A stretch of 64,000 nt of DNA from Streptomyces sp. WMMC940 (GCF_027460265.1 NZ_JAPZBC010000001.1:5870001-5934000); one strand, 5' to 3'. Counted from the first letter of the stretch, positions 46,634 through 54,591 are shown. The notes: generated by a model not told the origin, from the sequence alone. A program made the numbers and translations.

Positions 46634-46770
46634 AGACTCAGCATTCGCCGCTCATCGCCGGATCGACCGGGCCCGGGCCCTGGTGCGTCGAGATGCCGGT
46701 TCAAGTCCGGCCCGCGGAGCTCGGTCCGCGGTGGTCCAAAGGAAGGACGCGGCGCAATGACGACTGACCC
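46634..46770 (+). ncRNA. tRNA-like non-coding RNA, YrlA/Y RNA-like architecture
   Basis: The sequence folds in order as follows. A long helix: TCAG 46638-46641 with CTGA 46764-46767, CATT 46642-46645 with AATG 46756-46759, GCCGC 46647-46651 with GCGGC 46749-46753, separated by small bulges. A side hairpin TCGAC/GTCGA (46663-46667, 46687-46691). A T-arm: GCCGG-TTCAAGT-CCGGC (46695-46711). A perfect 7-bp acceptor-like stem CCGCGGA/TCCGCGG (46712-46718, 46725-46731) closed by a six-base loop. TG linker, then a D-arm GTCC-AAAGGAA-GGAC (46734-46748) with the GG pair in the loop. This is a circularly permuted tRNA cloverleaf whose anticodon arm is replaced by the end helix, the layout described for bacterial YrlA Y RNAs. 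Found by eye; no covariance search was possible. Ends are approximate. Confidence 0.55.
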
Positions 46771-46814
46771 GGGTCCTCAAGCGTGCCGGCGTGTGAATGT
46801 GAGCGGCATCAACA

Positions 46815-46845
46815 GGGCCCGGAGGCCGGCTACGCCTCCGGGCCC
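46815..46845. terminator. Terminator downstream of the tRNA-like RNA
   Basis: Perfect 12-bp stem (46815-46826 and 46834-46845) with a seven-base loop, between the RNA candidate and the stop of the convergent aminotransferase; it can serve both directions. Confidence 0.7.
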
Positions 46846-46992
46846 GCTCCCGTTCACCGGCGTCCTCCGCGCGTGCCGGGCGACGCGGTCCGGTCCTCCC
46901 GGCGCGCCGTGAACCATCCCGGCTCCGCGGGCCCTCCGGCGCGCGCCCCGCATCGCCCGGTTCACCCGGCCCGGCGGCCCGCGGCTTCTCGC

Positions 46993-48204
46993 CTACTGGC
47001 GGTATCCGCTCAGGAAGCGCCCGATCCGGCTGATCGCGGCATCCAGGTCGTCCGCGTGCGGCAGGGTCAGGATGCGGAAGTGGTCCGGGCGCGGCCAGCT
47101 GAAGCCGGTGCCCTGCACGACCTGGATCTTCTCCCGCAGCAGCAGGTCCAGCACGAACCTCTCGTCGTCGTGGATGGGGTGCACCTCGGGGTCGATGCGC
47201 GGGAAGGCGTACAGCGCCCCTTTGGGCTTCACGCACGAGATGCCGGGGATCTCGTTCAGCCGTTCCCACGCCCGGTCGCGCTGCTCGCGCAGCCGTCCTC
47301 CCGGCGCGGTCAGCTCGTGGATGGACTGGCGTCCGCCGAGCGCGGCCTGGATGGCGTACTGCGCGGGCGCGTTGGGGCACAGCCGCATCGACGCGAGCAT
47401 CGTGAGCCCCTCCAGGTAGCTGCGGGCATGCTGCTTGGGGCCGGTGACGACCAGCCAGCCGGAGCGGAAGCCGGCCACCCGGTAGGTCTTGGACAGTCCG
47501 CTGAAGGTGAGGACGAGCAGGTCCGGGGCGAGCGCGGCCGCGGTGTGGTGGACCGCGTCGTCGTAGACGATCTGGTCGTAGATCTCGTCGGCGAAGACCA
47601 TCAGCTGGTGGCGGCGTGCCAGGTCCAGGATGCCCTCGACGATCTCCCGCGGATACACCGCTCCGGTGGGGTTGTTGGGGTTGATGATCACGACGGCCCT
47701 GGTCCGGTCGGTGATCTTCGACGCCATGTCGTGCAGGTCCGGGTACCAGTCGGACGCCTCGTCGCAGAGGTAGTGGACGGGCTTGCCGCCGGAGAGGGTC
47801 GTGACGGCGGTCCACAGCGGGAAGTCGGGTGCGGGGACGAGTACTTCGTCGCCGTCCTCCAGGAGTGCCTGCACGGCCATGGACACGAGTTCCGAGACGC
47901 CGTTGCCGAGGAACACGTCGTCGACGGAGACGTCCGTGAGTCCGAGGGCCTGGTAGCGCTGGGCGACGGCGCGCCGGGCGGAGAGGATGCCGCGGGAGTC
48001 CGTGTAGCCGTGGGCCTTCGGCAGCATCCGGATCATGTCCTGGACGATTTCCTCCGGCGCCTCGAAGCCGAACAGCGCGGGGTTGCCGGTGTTGAGCCTC
48101 AGCACGCTGTGGCCTGCCTCCTCCAGTGCGTTGGCGTGCTCGATCACCGGGCCGCGGATCTCGTAGCAGACATCGCTGAGCTTGCTCGACTGCCGGAACT
48201 CCAT
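46993..48204 (-). CDS. Alanine-type PLP aminotransferase (class I/II)
   Basis: A 403-residue aminotransferase close to the AlaA glutamate-pyruvate type. It starts MEFRQSSKLSDVCYEIRGPV, has VFLGNGVSELVSMA for phosphate binding, IINPNNPTGAVYP, the VFADEIYDQIVYDD cofactor-contact Asp and Tyr, the Schiff-base segment SGLSKTYRVAGFRSGW, and the C-terminal substrate Arg in DHFRILTLP. It makes alanine from pyruvate and glutamate or the reverse. The start at 48204 has GGGGAGG upstream. It is divergent from an HxlR regulator across 103 bases holding a perfect inverted repeat, so it is probably the regulator's target. Confidence 0.92.
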   Translation of the reverse strand: MEFRQSSKLSDVCYEIRGPVIEHANALEEAGHSVLRLNTGNPALFGFEAPEEIVQDMIRMLPKAHGYTDSRGILSARRAVAQRYQALGLTDVSVDDVFLGNGVSELVSMAVQALLEDGDEVLVPAPDFPLWTAVTTLSGGKPVHYLCDEASDWYPDLHDMASKITDRTRAVVIINPNNPTGAVYPREIVEGILDLARRHQLMVFADEIYDQIVYDDAVHHTAAALAPDLLVLTFSGLSKTYRVAGFRSGWLVVTGPKQHARSYLEGLTMLASMRLCPNAPAQYAIQAALGGRQSIHELTAPGGRLREQRDRAWERLNEIPGISCVKPKGALYAFPRIDPEVHPIHDDERFVLDLLLREKIQVVQGTGFSWPRPDHFRILTLPHADDLDAAISRIGRFLSGYRQ

Positions 48205-48244
48205 GTGGAGGCCTCCCCAGGACTGGCGCGGACGGTGGTACCCG

Positions 48245-48271
48245 CTGTCACTTGGTTTTACCAAGTGACAG
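48245..48271. promoter_or_regulatory. Operator-like perfect inverted repeat
   Basis: CTGTCACTTGGT (48245-48256), TTT, ACCAAGTGACAG (48260-48271): 12-bp arms without mismatch, between the divergent aminotransferase and HxlR genes and just upstream of the HxlR promoter. A smaller repeat TTGGA-AAG-TCCAA follows at 48273-48285. HxlR proteins are dimers that bind such sites, so autoregulation and control of the aminotransferase are the natural reading. Confidence 0.75.
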
Positions 48272-48272
48272 C

Positions 48273-48300
48273 TTGGAAAGTCCAACAACGGGTCTAGACT
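48273..48300 (+). promoter_or_regulatory. Candidate promoter of the HxlR gene
   Basis: TTGGAA (48273-48278), 16 bases, TAGACT (48295-48300); the -10 ends seven bases before the ATG, so the message would be leaderless. The -35 overlaps the smaller inverted repeat. Confidence 0.5.
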
Positions 48301-48307
48301 GCCCTGC

Positions 48308-49078
48308 ATGCCCCGTCCTCCACGCCGCCGAAGCTACGACCAGTACTGCGCCGTCGCCCGCGCCCTCGACTCCGTCGGCGACCGCTGGACGCTGCTGATC
48401 GTGCGGGAACTGCTGGCGGGCCCCCGCCGGTACACCGATCTCCACGCCGATCTGCCCGGAGTCAGCACGGACGTCCTCGCCTCCCGGCTCAAGGACATGG
48501 AGCGCGAGGGGCTGACGGCCCGCCGCCGGCTGCCCGCCCCCGTCTCGGCGTACGTGTACGAACTGACCGAACGCGGCCGGTCGTTGCTCCCCCTGGTCGG
48601 AGCCCTCGCCGAATGGGGTGCGCCCGCACTCGACCGGCCCCGCCCGACGGACGCCGTGCGGGCCCACTGGTTCGCCCTCCCGTTGCTGCGCCGGCTGGAG
48701 GCGGCGGGTGCGACCGGCACCGTCGAAGTGCGCCTCCCGGAGGGGGAGTTCCATCTGCGGCTCGTTCCGGACGGCTCCGGGGAATCCGGTTACGGGGACG
48801 GCCCGGCCCCCGCCGGTATCCCGGTCACCCGGCTGGAGCTGGACGGCGGCACCTGCCTCGCCGTCAGCCGGGGTGACCTCGGCGTCGCGGAGGGCGTACG
48901 GGACGGGCGCATCCGCCTCTCCGGCGGCGGCACCCTGGCAGCCGCGCTCGCGGAAGGGCTCGAAGGGGAGCCCCCGGGCACCGGCCGGGACACGGGCGTA
49001 CTCGTCGACGCGTCCCGCGGCCGGTCGCGGGACGCCCCGGAGCAGGGCGGCCGGGAGCAGGGCGGCCGGGAGCGATGA
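48308..49078 (+). CDS. HxlR-family winged-helix regulator with C-terminal extension
   Basis: A 256-residue regulator. Residues ~8-105 are the HxlR domain: YDQYCAVARALDSVGDRWTLLIVRELLAGPRRYTDLHADLPG is the family opening (shown in parts: DSVGDRWTLLIVRELL, YTDLHADLPGVSTDVL), then the recognition helix SRLKDMEREGLTARRR and wing. The remaining ~150 residues resemble an SCP2-like sterol/lipid-binding fold (FALPLLRRLEAAG, ... GGTLAAALAEGLEG), a known partner of HxlR domains. No ribosome binding site: probably leaderless. The operator next to it is shared with the divergent aminotransferase. The ligand is unknown. Confidence 0.88.
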   Translation: MPRPPRRRSYDQYCAVARALDSVGDRWTLLIVRELLAGPRRYTDLHADLPGVSTDVLASRLKDMEREGLTARRRLPAPVSAYVYELTERGRSLLPLVGALAEWGAPALDRPRPTDAVRAHWFALPLLRRLEAAGATGTVEVRLPEGEFHLRLVPDGSGESGYGDGPAPAGIPVTRLELDGGTCLAVSRGDLGVAEGVRDGRIRLSGGGTLAAALAEGLEGEPPGTGRDTGVLVDASRGRSRDAPEQGGREQGGRER

Positions 49079-49085
49079 TGGACGG

Positions 49086-49748
49086 GTGCGACTGGAACCG
49101 ATCACCTGGGAACGGCTGACCGAGGCCGTCGCCGACCGGATCGCGAAGAGGCGGGCCGACGACGGCAGCCCGTGGCTGCGCGTCGCCGTCGACGGCGCAC
49201 CCGCCGCCGGCACGGCGGGTGCGGCCGGGGCCCTCGCCGAGGCTCTGCGGTTGCGCGGCCGGGCGGTGCGGGTGGTGGGCACGGGCGGGTTCCTGCGGCC
49301 CGCCTCGCTGCGGCTCGAGCTCGGACGCGAGGATCCCGACAGCTTCTACGACGGCTGGTTCGACACCGGGGCGCTCTGGCGCGAGGTGTTCGGGCCGCTG
49401 GAGCCGGGGGGTTCGGGACGGGTGCTCCCGGATCTCCGGGACCCGGTCACCGACCGCTCGACACGCAGCCCCCGCATCGAACTGCCGCCGGGCGGCGTCC
49501 TGGTGCTCCACGGCCCGCTGCTCCTCGGGCACTGGTTCCCCTTCGACCTGACCGTCCATCTGCGCCTCTCGTCCGGAGCCCTGCGCCGCCGCACCGACGC
49601 CGCCGAGCTGTGGACGCTGCCCGCCTTCGAGCGCTACGAGCAGGAGGTCTCGCCGTCGGAGTCCGCCGACGTGGTGGTCCGTGCCGACGACCCGCGCCAC
49701 CCCGCGTGGAACGCGCCGTGGGAAGGCCGCGACGGAATCGGACGCTGA
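49086..49748 (+). CDS. Uridine kinase-like protein with degenerate P-loop
   Basis: A 220-residue protein annotated in relatives as uridine kinase. The fold text fits: LRVAVDGAPAAGTAGAAGA at the P-loop position, VRVVGTGGFLRPASLRLELG with the substrate Arg, DSFYDGWFDTGALWREVFGPL and LHGPLLLGHWFPFDLTVHLRLS. The P-loop, however, lacks the Walker lysine and Ser/Thr expected in GxxxxGK(S/T), so normal kinase activity is doubtful. It begins with GTG at 49086, seven bases after the HxlR stop, and is probably co-transcribed with it. It is followed by a convergent pseudouridine salvage pair, so a nucleoside theme is plausible. Confidence 0.8.
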   Translation: MRLEPITWERLTEAVADRIAKRRADDGSPWLRVAVDGAPAAGTAGAAGALAEALRLRGRAVRVVGTGGFLRPASLRLELGREDPDSFYDGWFDTGALWREVFGPLEPGGSGRVLPDLRDPVTDRSTRSPRIELPPGGVLVLHGPLLLGHWFPFDLTVHLRLSSGALRRRTDAAELWTLPAFERYEQEVSPSESADVVVRADDPRHPAWNAPWEGRDGIGR

Positions 49749-49874
49749 GGTGCGTCGGGGGCACTCGCGGGGTGCGTGCTCCGGGTGACGGGCACGGCCG
49801 GCCCGGTGGCGCGCGGGCAGTCCGGGCGGTTCCGGCCGGCGGTGTGTGCCTCGGGACGTGCGCCTGGCCGTGGA

Positions 49875-50825
49875 CTACGGCCGCGTACCCGCGTTTCGCG
49901 GCGGTCGGCCCCCGCACACCGTGACCGCGTGGGCCCCGGCACGGCATCCCGCCGACGCCGCGGCGGCCGGGGACGCGCCTGACAGCAGTGCGGCCAGGAA
50001 GGCGCCCGTGAAGGCGTCGCCCGCTCCCGTGGAGTCGACCGCCGTCGCCGGAACCGGGGCGACCCGGGCCGTCACCGCGCCCGACTCCGCGACGAGCGCG
50101 CCGCCCGCGCCGAGCGTGACGACGGCCAGCGGGACGTGGCGGCTCAGTTCGGCCGCGGCGTCGCCGGGGTCGGGGAGGCCGGTGAGGAGCCGGGCCTCGT
50201 CCGCGTTCGGGAGCAGCACGGCGGCGCCCGCCGTCGCCCTGAGGAAGCGGTCCACGCCCAGAGCGGCGATGAACCCGGCGGAGGCCGGGTCGACGCTCAC
50301 CGGAACGCCCCGTTCGAGCGCGTCCACGAGTGCCAGTCCGGCCAGTTCCCGGCTGGGCTCGGAGAAGAAGAGGTACCCGGAGAGATGGAGTCGGGCCACT
50401 CCGTCCAGCAGCCCCGCCGACCAGTCGGCGGGGCACAGCCGCAGCGCCGCTCCGCTGTCGGTGAGGAAGGTCCGTTCGGCCTTCGCGTCGACCAGTGCGA
50501 CGATCGTGGCCGTCGGTGCCTCCTCGTCGGGGATCAGCGTCGGGCGGACTCCGGAGTTCCGCAGCAGTGTGTCGTGCCACTCCGCGCCGTCCGCGCCGAC
50601 CCGGCCGAGCAGCCGCACGTCCGCACAGCCCGAGTGGGCCGCCCAGCAGGCGGCGTTGGCGCCGGCGCCGCCCGGCAGCGTCCGTATCTCCGCCGCGGTG
50701 TCGGTCCCGTACGTGAGCGGCTCGGCGTGGCGGGCCACCACGTCCGTGGCCACGTCCCCGACGACCAGCAGCGCTCCGGCCGCACCGGGCCGCGCCGGTT
50801 CCTCGTGGCCCGCTGCCGCTCTCAC
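49875..50825 (-). CDS. psuK: PfkB-family kinase, probably pseudouridine kinase
   Basis: A 316-residue ribokinase-family enzyme. The first PfkB signature GGAGANAACWAAHSG and the second, DSTGAGDAFTGAFLAALLSG, with catalytic Asp, are intact. The start is GTG at 50825 in a GTGA overlap with the psuG stop. PsuK phosphorylates pseudouridine, and PsuG then splits the 5'-phosphate to uracil and ribose 5-phosphate; the gene coupling gives the substrate assignment, not the sequence alone. No nucleoside transporter is adjacent. Confidence 0.85.
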   Translation of the reverse strand: MRAAAGHEEPARPGAAGALLVVGDVATDVVARHAEPLTYGTDTAAEIRTLPGGAGANAACWAAHSGCADVRLLGRVGADGAEWHDTLLRNSGVRPTLIPDEEAPTATIVALVDAKAERTFLTDSGAALRLCPADWSAGLLDGVARLHLSGYLFFSEPSRELAGLALVDALERGVPVSVDPASAGFIAALGVDRFLRATAGAAVLLPNADEARLLTGLPDPGDAAAELSRHVPLAVVTLGAGGALVAESGAVTARVAPVPATAVDSTGAGDAFTGAFLAALLSGASPAAAASAGCRAGAHAVTVCGGRPPRNAGTRP

Positions 50826-51730
50826 AGCGCGGCCGCGATCCGCGCCGCCAGCCGTACGTTGCCGCGTACCGCCGCCAGATTGGCCTCCAGCGAGGCGCCG
50901 CCCGTGCGTTTCATCAGGAAGTCCAGCAGGAACGGTGTGACCGCCTGGCCGCCGATGCCCCGCTCCCGGCATTCGTCGAGCGCCTCCGCGAGCACACGGT
51001 CGTGCAGTGCCGGGTCCAGCTGCTCGTCCTCCGGCACCGGCCGGGCCACGATCAGCGCCGTGTCCGGCCCGCCGAGCGCGTCCTGTGCCCGCATCACGTC
51101 CGCCACCTCCTCGGGGGTACGGACCGTCCAGTCGACCGGCAGGCCGGAGGAGGACAGATAGAACCCGGGGAAGTGCCCGGTGCCGTAGCCGAGGACGCCG
51201 ACCCCGAGGGTCTCCAGGCGCTGCAGCGTCGCCGGGACGTCGAGGATCGACTTGACCCCGGCGCAGACGACCGTGATCCCGGTCCTGGCGAGCAGCCGCA
51301 GGTCCGCCGACTCGTCCTGGGTGACGGACCACTCCCGGTGCACCCCGCCGAGCCCGCCGGTCGCGAAGACCCGGATCCCGGCGCGTGCCGCGAGGAAAGC
51401 CGTGGCGGACACGGTCGTCGCCCCGCTGGCCCCGGCGGCGAGGGCGGGTGCCAGGTCGCGGTGCCCGAGCTTGCGCACCCCCGGGTCCGTGGCGATGCGC
51501 TCCAACTCGTCCTTGCCCAGGCCGACATGGGCCCTGCCGTCCAGTACGGCGATCGTCGCCGGCACCGCGCCGGCGCCTCTGACCAGCGTCTCGAGCTCCT
51601 CGGCGACGGCCAGATTGCGCGGCCGCGGCAGTCCGTGGGCGATGATCGTGGATTCCAGGGCGACGACGGGCCGACGCGCGGCGAGCGCCTCCCGTACCTC
51701 TTCGGACATCATCAGCGTGGTCTCGGGCAT
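50822..51730 (-). CDS. psuG: Pseudouridine-5'-phosphate glycosidase
   Basis: A 302-residue member of the PsuG/YeiN family, which cleaves the C-glycosidic bond of pseudouridine 5'-phosphate. Conserved text includes VALESTIIAHGLPRPRNL, ATIAVLDGRAHVGLG with the active-site lysine nearby, TTVSATAFLAARAGIRVFATGGLGGVHR, CAGVKSILDVPATLQRLETLGV and GGQAVTPFLLDFL. The ATG at 51730 is chosen because AGGGA lies seven bases upstream; GTG 51736 would be one base from it. Its stop overlaps the kinase start. Confidence 0.94.
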   Translation of the reverse strand: MPETTLMMSEEVREALAARRPVVALESTIIAHGLPRPRNLAVAEELETLVRGAGAVPATIAVLDGRAHVGLGKDELERIATDPGVRKLGHRDLAPALAAGASGATTVSATAFLAARAGIRVFATGGLGGVHREWSVTQDESADLRLLARTGITVVCAGVKSILDVPATLQRLETLGVGVLGYGTGHFPGFYLSSSGLPVDWTVRTPEEVADVMRAQDALGGPDTALIVARPVPEDEQLDPALHDRVLAEALDECRERGIGGQAVTPFLLDFLMKRTGGASLEANLAAVRGNVRLAARIAAAL

Positions 51731-52061
51731 GTCCACATCCCTGGCACGGCAGCGGCGTGCTCAAACGTTTCGGCAGTCGCCCCGTCACGCCCCGGCCGAC
51801 ATGATGCGCGCGCTCGTGCCCCGCCCCGTCCGTCGCGCCGCTCCGTTGCACGCCGCCGCCCCACCGGGATCATCCGGCTCAGCAGCCGTCCGCCGCTGCT
51901 ACCGCCGCCGCTCGCACCGTCTCCGCCGCGGCTGCCGGACCGCGCCCCGCCCCTCCCGGCCACCTTGCTCCGCCGCTTCCCCACCAGCACCGCTTCCGGG
52001 ACCACGGTGCCGACGGCCCGCGCACCGACCGGGCACGGCGGCCCGAGCGGTGCTTCGCGAC
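51731..52061. other. Non-coding gap of about 330 bp
   Basis: Lies upstream of psuG and downstream of the lipoprotein gene, both leftward. The promoter of psuGK should be in 51735-51800, but no clear -35/-10 is visible. Nothing else recognised. Confidence 0.4.
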
Positions 52062-53495
52062 TCAGCCGCAGTCGCGCGGCTTCGGCAGTCGGGGCAGCCG
52101 GTCCGCACGCACGACCTGGATCACCGACCGTGCGCCCGGCCCCTTCACCCGGTCCTTGTTGTAGGCGACGGCCAGGGCGCCCGCTCTGGCCTGGGCGTAG
52201 CCGTACTGCGGGGTGATCCGCGTGTACGCGGAGGTCCGCAGGTCCAGGGCGTAGGCGGCCTCCGGCGTACGCCATGTGATCAGTTCACCGCTGATGCGCA
52301 GCTGGTCGAGCCCCTCGGCCGCGGGGGCACCGGAGAGACGTGCCACCGGTGACGGCTGCCCCTGCCGCCAGACCACCAGCCTCGGCTCACCCCCGTCCTC
52401 GCCCTCCTCCTCGATCCAGGCCCAGGTGGTGCCGTCGGAGGCCGGAGACCTCAGATCGCGCAGTGCGGCGAGGGGTCCCGGCAGTCCGGCGGGGCGCAGG
52501 GTGGTGAACGACAGCGCGGACAGCTGCGTCGAGCGTCCGTCCGCGCTCGCCTCCCGCCAGGCCAGCAGCCCGCCCGCGGCGAACGGGGCGTCGAGCACAC
52601 CGGAGTGCAGGGCGCGAGGCGAGGCGGCCCGGTTCCCGGAGCCGGGCCGCCGGACCGGACTGCTGAAGATCGTGGCCCGGCCCTTGCCCGTGCCCTGCGC
52701 CCAGAAGACCGAACCGTTCCGGACGACGGGCTGGGGGAGCGGGCCGGGGAGGGTGGACCGGGCGAGCCTGCGCATCCCGCCCCGGGCGTCCTGCACGTAC
52801 AACGACCACGGACTGTCCAGCGTGCGGCCCTCCAGGACCGCGAACGCCGTCCACCGTCCGTCCGCCGAGACGTCGGCGGCGAGGAGCTGGTGCTCGACGG
52901 GATCGGTGAACGTCAGCAGGGTGCGTGGTGCCCCGGCGTCCTCGACGACGGCCGCCCGGCGGCTCCGCCCGTCGGAGAGCTGGACCACGGTCCACCGGGC
53001 CCGGGGGCCGACCTCGGTGAGGACCGCACGCTGGCCCGCCGGCGCGCGGAACTCGCCTGCCGCGAGCGCGGACCGCCAGCTCGCGGGCAGGGGCGCCTCG
53101 CACGCCGCCCGGACGACGGTGGCCGGCGGGGAAGCCGTCCGCGCGGAGCCGGACGGCAGCGCGTGCGCCGGCCCCGACGAGGACGGCGACGGCCCTGCGG
53201 AGGCCGGCGACGGGGGAACCGGAGAGGCGGTGGGGTCCGTGGGGCCCGACTTGTGGGCCGGTGAGCACCCCAGGCCCGCGAGCACGAGCAGGGCCGAGCC
53301 GAGCAGCGCCGGGACCCGTGGTGCTCCGGCGCGGTTCGCTGGTGCCGGTGGTGCCGGTGGTGCCGGTGGTGCCGGTGGTGCCGGTGGTGTCGGTGGTGCC
53401 GGTGGTGCCGGTCGTTCCGGTGGTGAGCCGGCGCGGGCCCACCGGCCGCACCGGCGCTCCGGACGGTCCGGCGCCCCGCCCGCCGGACGGGGCAT
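52062..53495 (-). CDS. Putative lipoprotein with PPA repeat and beta-propeller-like body
   Basis: About 477 residues. The N-terminal ~50 residues are Pro/Ala-rich, with PPA triplets encoded by a 9-bp repeat, followed by a hydrophobic helix ending LAGLGCS, which looks like a lipobox with an unusually long preceding region. After a Ser/Pro linker the body shows WD40/TolB-like strands: SADGRWTAFAVLEG, NGSVFWAQGTGKG, GGLLAWREASADG, SDGTTWAWIEEEG. A surface beta-propeller is the likely fold; function unknown. The start is uncertain: ATG 53495 (GGAAG upstream) or GTG 53546, which would overlap the upstream C39 gene by 23 bases. The true start could even lie after the PPA repeat. Confidence 0.72.
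   Translation of the reverse strand: MPRPAGGAPDRPERRCGRWARAGSPPERPAPPAPPTPPAPPAPPAPPAPPAPANRAGAPRVPALLGSALLVLAGLGCSPAHKSGPTDPTASPVPPSPASAGPSPSSSGPAHALPSGSARTASPPATVVRAACEAPLPASWRSALAAGEFRAPAGQRAVLTEVGPRARWTVVQLSDGRSRRAAVVEDAGAPRTLLTFTDPVEHQLLAADVSADGRWTAFAVLEGRTLDSPWSLYVQDARGGMRRLARSTLPGPLPQPVVRNGSVFWAQGTGKGRATIFSSPVRRPGSGNRAASPRALHSGVLDAPFAAGGLLAWREASADGRSTQLSALSFTTLRPAGLPGPLAALRDLRSPASDGTTWAWIEEEGEDGGEPRLVVWRQGQPSPVARLSGAPAAEGLDQLRISGELITWRTPEAAYALDLRTSAYTRITPQYGYAQARAGALAVAYNKDRVKGPGARSVIQVVRADRLPRLPKPRDCG
53341..53412. repeat. 9-bp tandem repeat (GGTGCCGGT), eight units
   Basis: Eight consecutive copies of GGTGCCGGT, one with a single change (GGTGTCGGT at 53386-53394), encoding the PPA run of the leftward lipoprotein. 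Being a multiple of three it keeps frame and may vary in length between strains. Confidence 0.92.
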
Positions 53496-53523
53496 GCCGG
53501 CCAGGGGCTTCCGGCCGGAGGGC

Positions 53524-54423
53524 CTACCAGACGTAGCCACGGCCACCCATGATCGTCGTGATGGTGTCCGCGGAGATCCGGGCGGACTTCGGGACGCCGC
53601 CGGCCCACGAGATCACGCTGGTGCTCACCCCGCCGACCGGGTCCAGGTAGCGGACCTGCCGCGCGTCCGTGTCGCTGTTGTAGCCGTCGATGGCCACCCA
53701 GTGGAAGATCTCGATGTTCGGGTGCCCGGCCAGGTGCGGACCGCCCGGTACTTCCCAGGCGTTCCCGGCGATCGCGTAGTCGTAGTCCGTGTTGTGGACG
53801 ATGTGCTCCCGGAAGTCCGCCACGTCGGCCGACGTCGGGCTGTACGGCAGCGACCTCGGCACGTAGTTGGCGCCGGGGAGACGGTGGTTGAGGGCGTCGG
53901 CCATCGGGTAGCCGGTCGGCTCCGCCACGTCGATGCCGACCCCGTACCAGGCCGTGCCGTTGGAATCGGTCTCCAGGAGGTCCGCCGCGCTCTGCTGGGA
54001 GCGCCCACCGACCTCGTCGTGCGCGGACTGGGTGATGACCAGGGCGGCCGGGCCGCACCAGTACGACGTCCGCTGGGACTGGTGCAGGCCGCCCGAGACG
54101 ATGTAGCCGGCGCGCTTGGCGCGGGTGGCCGGCCGCCCGAACCACGCGGCGGCCTCCGCCTCCTTCCTGGCGGTGACCCGGCGCTGCTCGGGGGTGAGCC
54201 GCTGCGGACCGAGGGTGTCCAGGGCCTGCTTGTAGAACGCGCCGGGTGCCCGCCGGGACCCGGATCCGGGCAGGGGGCCCGGGAAGGGGTCGGTGTCCTG
54301 CCCCGCCGTCGCGCGGGCGTCGGCCGGTTCCGCTGCGGCGGCCGGCCCGGTCGCGATGAGGGCGGAGAGGAGGCACACGGCCGTGATGAGGGCGAGGCAA
54401 CGCCCTGTGCGCACTGCTGACAT
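53524..54423 (-). CDS. Secreted C39-like cysteine peptidase
   Basis: A 299-residue exported protein with a Sec signal (1-~31, AAAA-EP). The C-terminal ~190 residues form a peptidase C39-like (papain-fold) domain: catalytic Cys in SYWCGPAALVITQ, His in NIEIFHWVAIDGYN and Asp in VRYLDPVGG. The helper Gln in LHQSQRTSYWC supplies the oxyanion hole. Between signal and domain is a region with LTPEQRRVTARKEAEAAAWFG. It probably acts on extracellular peptides or the cell wall. It is directly upstream of, and perhaps overlapping, the lipoprotein gene, suggesting a two-gene surface operon. Confidence 0.87.
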   Translation of the reverse strand: MSAVRTGRCLALITAVCLLSALIATGPAAAAEPADARATAGQDTDPFPGPLPGSGSRRAPGAFYKQALDTLGPQRLTPEQRRVTARKEAEAAAWFGRPATRAKRAGYIVSGGLHQSQRTSYWCGPAALVITQSAHDEVGGRSQQSAADLLETDSNGTAWYGVGIDVAEPTGYPMADALNHRLPGANYVPRSLPYSPTSADVADFREHIVHNTDYDYAIAGNAWEVPGGPHLAGHPNIEIFHWVAIDGYNSDTDARQVRYLDPVGGVSTSVISWAGGVPKSARISADTITTIMGGRGYVW

Positions 54424-54591
54424 CGGTGGTCGCTTCCTGTACGAGGGAACTCGGGCAAGCGCTGCCGTGGGTGTCGCACGCCTTCGCGCGTGGGCAGCTG
54501 TGGGCGTACCTCGACGGTGCCCCGCGCCCTTGTGCCTCCCGGAGCGGCTCGCCGCGCGCCGCGGATCTTTCGCCCGCTAAGGTGAGCCGCC

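Noticed and set aside
46712..46731. The 7-bp CCGCGGA hairpin as a simple terminator
   Set aside because: It is flanked by a T-arm and a D-arm of exact tRNA sizes and is not followed by a T-run; acceptor-like stem is the better reading.
46579..46767. A 62-codon open frame over the tRNA-like RNA
   Set aside because: No ribosome binding site and no coding character; the base-paired elements explain the sequence better.
53341..53412. Regular repeat that could be mistaken for a CRISPR array
   Set aside because: Units are 9 bp without spacers and encode a Pro-Pro-Ala run.
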